A stretch of 64,000 nucleotides of DNA from assembly GCF_003732665.1 (NCBI RefSeq), contig NZ_MOBP01000016.1, forward strand, positions 108,056 through 172,055, given 5' to 3'. The first letter of the stretch is position 1. Each line of letters opens with the position of its first letter. The stretch is from Pseudomonas frederiksbergensis (lineage in GTDB: Bacteria; Pseudomonadota; Gammaproteobacteria; Pseudomonadales; Pseudomonadaceae). Below, piece after piece: positions 9,354-17,073 of the stretch. The notes under the pieces are model-generated. The model was not told where the DNA came from. It worked only from the letters and a program-made list of their open reading frames with translations, and made no database searches. A program made the position numbers and the translations under genes.

Positions 9354-9394
9354 CGGCCGGGCCATCTCCCCAGATGACCCGGCCTTTTTTTTTG
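9354..9394 (+). terminator. Rho-independent terminator after fumA
   Basis: GGCCGGGCCATCT, a short CCCC loop, AGATGACCCGGCC and then nine T form a strong hairpin about 20 bases after the fumarase stop. Confidence 0.92.
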
Positions 9395-9458
9395 CCCATT
9401 CCCCAACACCACAGAGGAATTGGAGTTGGGCCTGAAAATTGTGAACAACACACATCAA

Positions 9459-9551
9459 CTGTGGGAGCGGGCTTGCTCGCGAAGAGGCCCTGTCAGCCAA
9501 CATCAATGCTGAATGACACACCGCTTTCGCGAGCAAGCCCGCTCCCACAGG
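9459..9551. repeat. REPIN, first of a direct pair
   Basis: GTGGGAGCGGGCTTGCTCGC and its inverted copy (GCGAGCAAGCCCGCTCCCAC) bracket about 45 bases containing 'gtcagccaacatcaatgctgaatgacac'. The next copy, with nearly the same centre, starts 135 bases further on. Confidence 0.9.
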
Positions 9552-9593
9552 GGGATTGGAGTGGGACATGAAAATGTGAACAATACAGCTCAA

Positions 9594-9687
9594 CTGTGGG
9601 AGCGGGCTTGCTCGCGAAGGGGCCCTGTCAGCCAACCTCAATGCTGAATGACACACCGCTTTCGCGAGCAAGCCCGCTCCCACAGGG
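9594..9687. repeat. REPIN, second of a direct pair
   Basis: A near-identical copy of the previous REPIN, including its centre ('gtcagccaacctcaatgctgaatgacac'). The spacing of about 135 bases resembles the 136-base period of the large array at 39.6 kb. Confidence 0.9.
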
Positions 9688-9758
9688 GAAGTGTGGTTTT
9701 CGGCAATCGCTATAAATAGCCACACCTTGCAACCCAATCATTCTAAAAACCCCACCCC

Positions 9759-9778
9759 ACCTGTCAGATCTGACAGGT
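9759..9778 (+). promoter_or_regulatory. lux-box-like perfect 20-bp palindrome upstream of the Tc operon
   Basis: ACCTGTCAGATCTGACAGGT is a perfect palindrome of the form NNCT-N12-AGNN, the pattern bound by LuxR-family quorum-sensing regulators. It matches the P. aeruginosa lasB OP1 box as I recall it (ACCTGCCAGTTCTGGCAGGT) at 17 of 20 positions. It ends 86 bases before the chosen TcB start. An imperfect -10 such as TTGATA (9796-9801) lies about 20 bases downstream, compatible with class II activation. No luxI or luxR gene is in the window, so the regulator would be encoded elsewhere. Confidence 0.68.
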
Positions 9779-9864
9779 TACGCCGCCCCTTCATCTTGAT
9801 AGCGTTGATCCACCGCCCAACCCTTCGCCGAGCACCGGCCCTGGGCCGAAACAGGATGCGCCGC

Positions 9865-12800
9865 ATGGAAGACCACACCGCACTGAGCATCACCACGCCC
9901 TCCATTGCCCGTACCGCCTCGATTGCCATGGTGGGCAAAAGTGGTTCGATCGGCTTCACCGGCAGCGCTTCGTTCGAGTTGCCCCTGCCGCTGTCGCCCG
10001 GGCGCGGTTTCGATCCCGCCCTGACCTTGAGCTATGACAGCCAGGCCGGTAACGGTCCGTTCGGGATCGGCTGGGGGTTGCACAGCGGCGCCATTTCCCG
10101 CCAGACCAACAAGGGCGTGCCGCGTTACCTCGATGACGACGTGATGATCGGCCACAACGGCCAGCAGTGGCGCCCCGAACGGGATGCCAAAGGGCAAATC
10201 ATCTCCAGGAACGAAACCCACTACCGTGGCGAGCCCGTGGGGTCCCACGCCGTGGTGCGTTATATCCCCCGGGTCGAAAGCACCTTCGAGTTGATCGAGT
10301 TCTGGCACGCCGATGCCGACCCGCAAGGCTTCTGGCTGGTGCACGGCATCGACGGCAGCCTGCACCTGTTCGGCAAAACCGATACCGCCCGCGTGGCCGA
10401 CCCCAGCGATCCGTCGCGCGTGGCGTCCTGGCTATTGCAGGAAAGCCTCAATGCCCATGGCGAGCACATCGGCTACGAATACAAAGTCGAAGAGGCAACG
10501 CCAGCGCCCCACGACTACCGGGCCCAGCGCTACTTGCAAAAGGTGCTGTATGGCAACGCCAAGGCCAGCAGCCATTTGTATGGCTTGATCGAGCCGCCAT
10601 CCGCGCCGGCGTGGCATTTCCATCTGCTGTTCGACTACGGTGAACGCACCCTGGACCGGGAACAGCAACCGACCTACGAGCCCTTGAACTCGTGGCCAAT
10701 CCGCAGCGATCCGTTCCACAGCTACGGCAACGGCTTTGAAGTGGGCACCCGGCGCCTGTGTCATCAGGTGTTGATGTTCCATCACTTCCCGCAGGAATTG
10801 GGGGCGAACCCGGTACTGGTGCGACGGCTGCTACTGGAATACCGCCCCACCCCGCTGGGCTACAACCAACTGGCGGCCGCGCACTATCAGGCCTACGACG
10901 CCAGCGGCGCGGTGGAAAACCGCCCGCCCCTGGAGTTTGACTACTCCGGGTTCGAGCTCAATACCCAACCGGCGCCCTTGTTGCCCCAGGAAAACATGCC
11001 TGGCCTGGAAGACGGGCAACGCTATCAATGCGTCGACCTGTTCGGCGAGGGCCTGCCGGGTTTTCTGTGCCGCTACGACCAGGGCTGGTTCTACCGCGAG
11101 CCGTTGCGCGCCGAGTCCGGTGGCGATGAGATCAGCTATGGTCCGTGGACCGAACTGAGTCAGATCCCCCGCGCCGACAGCCGCAAACCGGTGCAACAGA
11201 CCCTCACCGACCTGACCGGCGACGGGCGCCTGGACTGGATTGTCGCCCAACCCGGCATGAGCGGCTTCCACACCCTGAACCCGGATCGCACCTGGTCAGG
11301 CTTCATCCCGTTCAGCGCGTTCCCGGTGGAGTACTTCAACACCCTGGCGCAACTGGGTGACTTGAGCGGCGACGGCCTCAGCTCCCTCGCGTTGATCGGT
11401 CCCAAAAGCGTGCGCCTGTACGCCAACCGCCGCGCCGACGGTTTCGCCAAGGCCGAGGACGTGCCCCACACACCGGACGACGACCGCTTGCCGCTGTTCA
11501 GCGATGTGCCCACTGAACTGGTGTTCCTGGGCAACATGCTGGGCAGTGACATGAGCGAGTTGTGCCGCATTCGCCACAATGAAATCAAATGCTGGCCCAA
11601 CCTGGGTCACGGCCGCTTCGGCCAGGGTTTCGTGATGAGCGCCCTGCCCTTCAGCTACAACGAATTCGATGCTGCGCGGGTGCGCATTGCCGACCTCGAC
11701 GGCTCCGGGGCACCGGCGCTGATTTACCTGAAATCCACCGGTTTCGACCTCTACTTCAACCGTGGCGGCAATGGCCTGGAGCAAACCCCGGTGCAAGTGT
11801 CATGGCCCGAAGGTGTGCGCTACGACAACCATTGCCAGGTGACCCTCGCTGACCTTCAAGGCCTGGGTTGCAGCAGTTTGATCCTGAGCGTGCCGCACAT
11901 GAAACCACGGCATTGGCGCTATGATTTTGTCGATGCCCGCCCCTACCTGCTCAGTGCCAGCAACAACAATATGGGCCTTGCAACCCAAGTGGTGTATCGC
12001 AGTTCGGCGCAGGAATGGCTGGATGAAAAACGGCAGTTACTCCAGCGCAAAATGTTTGCGGTGTCGTACCTGCCGTTCCCGGTTCAAGTCGTCAGTAAAC
12101 AGCAGCAAAAGGACGAGATCACCGGCAACGTCCTCACCCAAACCCTCACCTACAGTCACGGTTACTACGATGGTTTCGAGCGTGAGTTGCGCGGCTTCGG
12201 CCTGGTGCGCCAGACCGACAGCGAAGTCGTGCAGGCCGAGGACGACATCGGCTTCACGGCGCCGGCGCTGATCTGCACCTGGTTCCATACGGGTCGCAGC
12301 GTGGACATGCCGCGAGAAGGTTATTTCGGCCGTGATGACGACGCCTGGCCCCTGGACAATACGTTGTTCTGTCGCTATCACGCCAACGATGGGGTCGATG
12401 AACCGATCACTGCGGACGAAGCCACCTCCCGCGAAATCGCCCGTGCCCTCGCCGGCGCCGTGATGCGCATGGAAGTCTATGGGCTAGACGACGACCGGCC
12501 CTTTCAGGTGGAGGAGTATCGCTACAAGGTTCGTGAGTTACGTGCCATCGATGAGCACTCGCCTTATGCCGTGCTGCTGCCCTCGTCACTGGAAAAACTC
12601 AGCTACCAGTACGAGCGCTTTATCGATGACCCGCTGTGCCGGCACGACATCACCCTGAGCCTGGACGCCTTTGGCCAGCCGACCCATGCCCTCACCGTCC
12701 ACTACGCCCGGCGCAAGACCGAACTCGACGCGCCCCCCTTCGATGACCCGGACGAACAAACCTGGTGGCGCGACGCCCATGACCCGGCGCAGCAGTCTTA

Positions 12801-14340
12801 CTACCTGAGCGAAACCCGCGCCGAGTTCATTCACCTGACCGATCCACAAGGCTGGCGCCTGGGGCTGCCCTATCGCCAGCGCGGCAATGCCTTGAAACTG
12901 CCCAAGGGATCGTTGCCCACCGGGCTCAACCCAGAGCAAATCAACTACGAGTTACTGCTTGCCCATCAGGCCAGCGCCCCGTGGAACAATGCCCGCGAAC
13001 TGACCCGGCAAGTCGTGCAGCGTTACCTCAAAACCGCTGATCGCACCTTGTGCGCCGATGGCCAGGCCGACTTCGAAGCGCTGGCCGCGCCCCAGGAAAT
13101 CGCGCAACTGGATAAGACCGCGCTGGAGGCCTACAACACCCTGCCCGCGCCCTTCGACATCCGCGCCGAGCTGGCGAAAATCGGCTACGTGCACATGCCG
13201 CTGTTTCTTGAACCGGACCCCGCCGAAGACCAGCAGAAAAACCTCTGGTCGGCCCTCTATGGTTTTGCCGAATACGCTGACGCGGCCAGCTTCTACACCG
13301 TGCGCAAGTACAACGAAACCCTGAGCCACGGCGTCACCCAGGCCAGTTATGACCCGTACAGCCTGGCGATCACCGAGGTGACTTTGCCCGATGGCTGCAC
13401 CACCCGGGCCGAGTACGACTACCACGCGTTGCAGCCGCTGCGCCTCATCGATGCCAACGACAACATTGAGGAAGCGATTTACGAACCTTCCGGCCAACCG
13501 CTGGCGGTCAGCTTCTACGGTACGGAAAACGGGGTCCGCGCCGGCTTCAGGCCGATAAGCGAATACGTCCGTCCCGACGATTTGCTGCCGACCCCCGCCA
13601 TCGACAACCCACCCGCCGCGCTGCAAAAAGCCGCCAGCGTCCTGCGCAAGGACCTGTTCAGTTGGATGGGCCGGCTCCCTGCAACCGCCCAACTCACGGC
13701 GACCTGGCTGGCCAACTGGGTTGCCAGCGGCTACGTGCTGCCCAGCCTGCACATTCGCGCCAACGCCCGCCTGCGCCTGGTCCGGCTCAAGTCGCGCACG
13801 GCCGCCGAACAGGCGCTCAAGGAACTGATCGCTGTCACGCCTCGGGAACCGGTGCACAGCGTGGTGCTGGTCGCCGACCGTTACCACGACGATCCGTTGC
13901 AGCAGATCCAGATCACCAAGGCCTGTGTCGACGGTTTTGGCCGAGCACTGCAAACCCAACAAAAGGTCGAGCCCGGCCTGGCCTACAGTGCCGATGAAAA
14001 CCTCGAACTGGAATTGGCGGACGGCAAACCTGTGGAGAAACAGGCCGACCCGCGCTGGCGCATCAGTGAACGTGTCGAGTACAACAACAAGGGCGCCGTG
14101 ACCCGTGTGTTCCGCCCCTACTTCTGCAACACCCACGGCTATATCCGCGACCAGTCCTTTCGCCTGTTCGGCTACCACGACCAACAGTTCTACGACGCAC
14201 TCGGGCGTCCGATCAAATTGATCAATGCCAAGGGCTATGAGTCGTTCGAGACTTTGCATCCCTGGTATCGCGCCAGTCACGACTTCAACGACACCTACAA
14301 ACCACCGGAGCCCACCACTCCCAAGACGCTTGAGCCATGA
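9865..14340 (+). CDS. toxin complex component TcB (SpvB/TcdB-type)
   Basis: A protein of about 1491 residues with the TcB architecture. An SpvB-like N-terminus begins 'GSIGFTGSASFELPLPLSPGRGFDPALTLSYDS', here cited only as residues ~25-55 (key blocks GSIGFTGSA, LPLSPGRGFDP, GIGWGLH). A beta-propeller region with FG-GAP-like 'DLTGDGRLDW', 'DLSGDGLSSLAL' and 'DLDGSGAPAL' blocks and TcdB middle domains follow. TcB forms half of the hollow shell that, with TcC, encloses the toxic TcC C-terminus and docks on a TcA pore. The start at 9865 has AGGA eight bases upstream; 9856 is the alternative. Its stop overlaps the TcC1 start (ATGA). No TcA gene is present. Confidence 0.9.
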   Translation: MEDHTALSITTPSIARTASIAMVGKSGSIGFTGSASFELPLPLSPGRGFDPALTLSYDSQAGNGPFGIGWGLHSGAISRQTNKGVPRYLDDDVMIGHNGQQWRPERDAKGQIISRNETHYRGEPVGSHAVVRYIPRVESTFELIEFWHADADPQGFWLVHGIDGSLHLFGKTDTARVADPSDPSRVASWLLQESLNAHGEHIGYEYKVEEATPAPHDYRAQRYLQKVLYGNAKASSHLYGLIEPPSAPAWHFHLLFDYGERTLDREQQPTYEPLNSWPIRSDPFHSYGNGFEVGTRRLCHQVLMFHHFPQELGANPVLVRRLLLEYRPTPLGYNQLAAAHYQAYDASGAVENRPPLEFDYSGFELNTQPAPLLPQENMPGLEDGQRYQCVDLFGEGLPGFLCRYDQGWFYREPLRAESGGDEISYGPWTELSQIPRADSRKPVQQTLTDLTGDGRLDWIVAQPGMSGFHTLNPDRTWSGFIPFSAFPVEYFNTLAQLGDLSGDGLSSLALIGPKSVRLYANRRADGFAKAEDVPHTPDDDRLPLFSDVPTELVFLGNMLGSDMSELCRIRHNEIKCWPNLGHGRFGQGFVMSALPFSYNEFDAARVRIADLDGSGAPALIYLKSTGFDLYFNRGGNGLEQTPVQVSWPEGVRYDNHCQVTLADLQGLGCSSLILSVPHMKPRHWRYDFVDARPYLLSASNNNMGLATQVVYRSSAQEWLDEKRQLLQRKMFAVSYLPFPVQVVSKQQQKDEITGNVLTQTLTYSHGYYDGFERELRGFGLVRQTDSEVVQAEDDIGFTAPALICTWFHTGRSVDMPREGYFGRDDDAWPLDNTLFCRYHANDGVDEPITADEATSREIARALAGAVMRMEVYGLDDDRPFQVEEYRYKVRELRAIDEHSPYAVLLPSSLEKLSYQYERFIDDPLCRHDITLSLDAFGQPTHALTVHYARRKTELDAPPFDDPDEQTWWRDAHDPAQQSYYLSETRAEFIHLTDPQGWRLGLPYRQRGNALKLPKGSLPTGLNPEQINYELLLAHQASAPWNNARELTRQVVQRYLKTADRTLCADGQADFEALAAPQEIAQLDKTALEAYNTLPAPFDIRAELAKIGYVHMPLFLEPDPAEDQQKNLWSALYGFAEYADAASFYTVRKYNETLSHGVTQASYDPYSLAITEVTLPDGCTTRAEYDYHALQPLRLIDANDNIEEAIYEPSGQPLAVSFYGTENGVRAGFRPISEYVRPDDLLPTPAIDNPPAALQKAASVLRKDLFSWMGRLPATAQLTATWLANWVASGYVLPSLHIRANARLRLVRLKSRTAAEQALKELIAVTPREPVHSVVLVADRYHDDPLQQIQITKACVDGFGRALQTQQKVEPGLAYSADENLELELADGKPVEKQADPRWRISERVEYNNKGAVTRVFRPYFCNTHGYIRDQSFRLFGYHDQQFYDALGRPIKLINAKGYESFETLHPWYRASHDFNDTYKPPEPTTPKTLEP

Positions 14341-17027
14341 ACAACACCGTGCATTGGCGCACGCCTGCGTTGGCGGTCAATGACAGTCGCGGCCTGCCCA
14401 TTGGTCAGGTTGCCTACTTGCGCACCGCGCCCGGCGCAACGGCGCAAGCCCTGATCACCCGCCAGCAGCATGACCGTGCTGGTCGTCTGACCGGCCAATG
14501 GGACCCGCGCCTGTACGGCCATGCGCCCAGGCCCAACCTGAGCACGGTGTATCGCCTGTCCGGCGACGTCATCAGTACCGACAGCGTCGATGCCGGCGGG
14601 CGCCTGAGCCTGGCCGGGGTGGCCGGCGAAATGCTTCAGCGCTGGGACACCCGCGGCAATCATTGGCGAACCACCTATGACGGCCAACTGCGCGTGATTG
14701 CCGTCGAGGAAAACGCCCAGCCCCACGTCGAGCGCTTCACCTATGCCGACGCCTCGGCCGACCCAGGGCACAACCTGCGCGGCCAATTGACCGAGCAACT
14801 CGATCCATCGGGCAGGCTGCGTGTGGACAGCTACAGCCTGGGCGGACAGGCGTTGAGCGACAGCCGCGCGTTGGCCGACGGCCAGGCCTATGCCAGCCGA
14901 CAAGTCGTCAGCCCGCTCGGAGTGGTGCTGGAGCAGACCGACGCACGGGGTCATCAACAGCGGTTTCGCCATGATCTCGCCGGGCAACTCCAGCAGGTTC
15001 AGCTGCGAATCGACGCTGACAGCGCGGCCCGGGACATCCTCATCGATGCCCGGTACAACGCCGCCGGCCAGATCATCGAACAGCATGCGGGTAACGCCGT
15101 GCTCAGCACTTGGAGCTATGACCCGGCCGACGGACGCCTGAGCCATCTGAAGGCGCAAAAAAACCCGGAAAAAGCCCTGCAGGACTTCGCCTATTTTTAT
15201 GACCCGATGGGCAATGTGGTGCGCATCGAAGACCATGGGTTCACGCCGTTCCATTTTGCCAACCAGCGCATCGACGGCCACCGCGACTTCAGCTACGACT
15301 CGCAATACCAACTGCGCAGCGCCACCGGCCATGACGCCGCCCCGCCGTCGGACTTGCCGGGACGGCCGCTGCCCGGCGATCCCAATGATCAGCGCAACTA
15401 CACGCAACGCTACGACTATGACCCGGGCGGTAACCTGATCAGGCTGTCCCACGAACGCGAGGGCGGCAGTCATACCCTGCAAATGTTCATTGATCCGTCG
15501 AGCAATCGCGGCGTGCGCTGGAAGGAAGGCGACCCGCAACCGGTCATCGACGAACTGTTTGACCGCAACGGCAACCTGCTGGCCCTGCGACGTGGCCAGC
15601 CGCTGAGCTGGAACCCCCGTGGCCAATTGTGCAAAGTCACCCTGCTCGAGCACGGCAATGGTTTGCCCGACGACGCCGAAACCTACCTCTACAGCCAGGG
15701 CCGGCGCGTCTATAAAAGCCACAAGACCCACACTCCTTCGGCCGCCCATTACCACGACGTGCTGTACCTGCCAGGGCTGGAAATCCGCACCCGCGACAAC
15801 GGTGAAGAACTGCATGTGATCACCTTGCCGGGCGGCCGTGGCCAGGTGCGCTGCTTGCATTGGGCGCAGGGGCAACCCGCCGGAATCGAAGCCAATCAAC
15901 TGCGCTATAGCCTCGTCGACGCCCTGGACTCCTGTGCAATGGAACTCGATCAACAGGCGCGGGTGATCAGCCATGAAGGCTATTACCCGTTCGGCGGCAC
16001 GGCCTGGCTGACGGCCGCTTCACAGCTGGAAGTCAGCTACAAGACCGTGCGCTATTCGGGCAAGGAAATGGACGACAGCGGCCTGTATTACTACGGTGTC
16101 CGGTATTACGCGGCGGGGTTGCAGCGTTGGGTCAGCGCCGACCCGGCGGGGGATGTGGACGGGCTGAATCTGTATGCCATGGTGGGTAACAGCCCGATGG
16201 TGTATGTCGACGAAACGGGAGAGAGCAAAGGCCTGCTCAAGTCTGTGAACAAATTCGCTGGCGATATCGTCGGCGTGGCGAAGAAAACCAGCGACGCCGC
16301 GAACAAACTGGACGAACTTGCCACCAAGTTCGATGGTCTGGTGCCTGAAGATGCCGACGTCGAAAAGTTGCTCAAAGACCTGACCTTCTGGAAGTTTCTT
16401 CGAACCAGGCACGGCCTCAACGCCATCAAGCAAGGTGCTCTCACCGGCGCCATTTTCACGGGGATAGTGGCCAGTGTCGTGCCGGTGGCCGGTACGGGCA
16501 TCGGGGCACTCGTAGGGCTGCTCGTAGGCGCCATTTTCTTGCCAGCGTTCCGGTTCTACACCCTGAAAAAAGATCTGAAGATGGTGCAAGTACTTCATAC
16601 ACAAGAGATCAAAGAGGGTGCGCAGTTAATCGCCGATACAACCAACGCGATGTACGAGGGGGCCAAGAGCCTTGCCAGCGGTGGCACCGAACTGCTCGAT
16701 AAAATCAAACACACCTCCGCCCTCATCGGTGCCTATTCGGATCAGCTACAGAAAGTTTTCTACGAGCAGCTAAATGGTTTGAAGGCGCAGACAAAGCGCG
16801 AAGTGATAAAGGTGATCAACACCGGCATTGACCCCTTTGAAGCGATTGACCAAGTGCTGGAGGCGGCTGCGGATATCAGCCATCAACTCAATGAAGCCGA
16901 GAGCGCCAACCAGCGCTTGGCCGAATTGGCCGACGTGGCCGGGAAAATCGCCAGCACGCCGATCAAACCGGTGCCCAAGCCCAGAATAAGGTTCCCTCAG
17001 AGAACCGGGTCCGTATCGATGGCGTGA
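14337..17027 (+). CDS. TcC/Rhs protein 1, with a membrane-type C-terminal cargo domain
   Basis: An 896-residue TcC. Residues 1-628 are the Rhs/YD shell ending in the conserved core 'YYPFGGTAW', 'KTVRYSGKEMDDSGLYYYG' and 'WVSADPAGDVDGLNLY' (W598-Y613), the self-cleaving region that frees the cargo in TcC proteins. After about residue 629 the sequence is unlike TcC2: roughly 268 residues with a K/D-rich helix, a Gly/Ala/Val-rich hydrophobic stretch (GIVASVVPVAGTGIGALVG) and a long helical tail. I do not recognise a toxin family; a membrane-active role is only a guess. The core has 'VDALDSC' where TcC2 has 'DDHLGSS'. It is translationally coupled to TcB by ATGA. Confidence 0.85.
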   Translation: MNNTVHWRTPALAVNDSRGLPIGQVAYLRTAPGATAQALITRQQHDRAGRLTGQWDPRLYGHAPRPNLSTVYRLSGDVISTDSVDAGGRLSLAGVAGEMLQRWDTRGNHWRTTYDGQLRVIAVEENAQPHVERFTYADASADPGHNLRGQLTEQLDPSGRLRVDSYSLGGQALSDSRALADGQAYASRQVVSPLGVVLEQTDARGHQQRFRHDLAGQLQQVQLRIDADSAARDILIDARYNAAGQIIEQHAGNAVLSTWSYDPADGRLSHLKAQKNPEKALQDFAYFYDPMGNVVRIEDHGFTPFHFANQRIDGHRDFSYDSQYQLRSATGHDAAPPSDLPGRPLPGDPNDQRNYTQRYDYDPGGNLIRLSHEREGGSHTLQMFIDPSSNRGVRWKEGDPQPVIDELFDRNGNLLALRRGQPLSWNPRGQLCKVTLLEHGNGLPDDAETYLYSQGRRVYKSHKTHTPSAAHYHDVLYLPGLEIRTRDNGEELHVITLPGGRGQVRCLHWAQGQPAGIEANQLRYSLVDALDSCAMELDQQARVISHEGYYPFGGTAWLTAASQLEVSYKTVRYSGKEMDDSGLYYYGVRYYAAGLQRWVSADPAGDVDGLNLYAMVGNSPMVYVDETGESKGLLKSVNKFAGDIVGVAKKTSDAANKLDELATKFDGLVPEDADVEKLLKDLTFWKFLRTRHGLNAIKQGALTGAIFTGIVASVVPVAGTGIGALVGLLVGAIFLPAFRFYTLKKDLKMVQVLHTQEIKEGAQLIADTTNAMYEGAKSLASGGTELLDKIKHTSALIGAYSDQLQKVFYEQLNGLKAQTKREVIKVINTGIDPFEAIDQVLEAAADISHQLNEAESANQRLAELADVAGKIASTPIKPVPKPRIRFPQRTGSVSMA

Positions 17028-17073
17028 CCCCCATCCATACGCCACTCAACTTCACAGCGGGCGAGACTCATCC

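Noticed and set aside
7748..9451. 567-codon open frame on the minus strand across the fumarase gene
   Set aside because: It is antisense to a clear class I fumarase with cluster cysteines and a ribosome site; the minus frame gives His/Gly/Arg-rich low-complexity sequence typical of GC-rich shadows.
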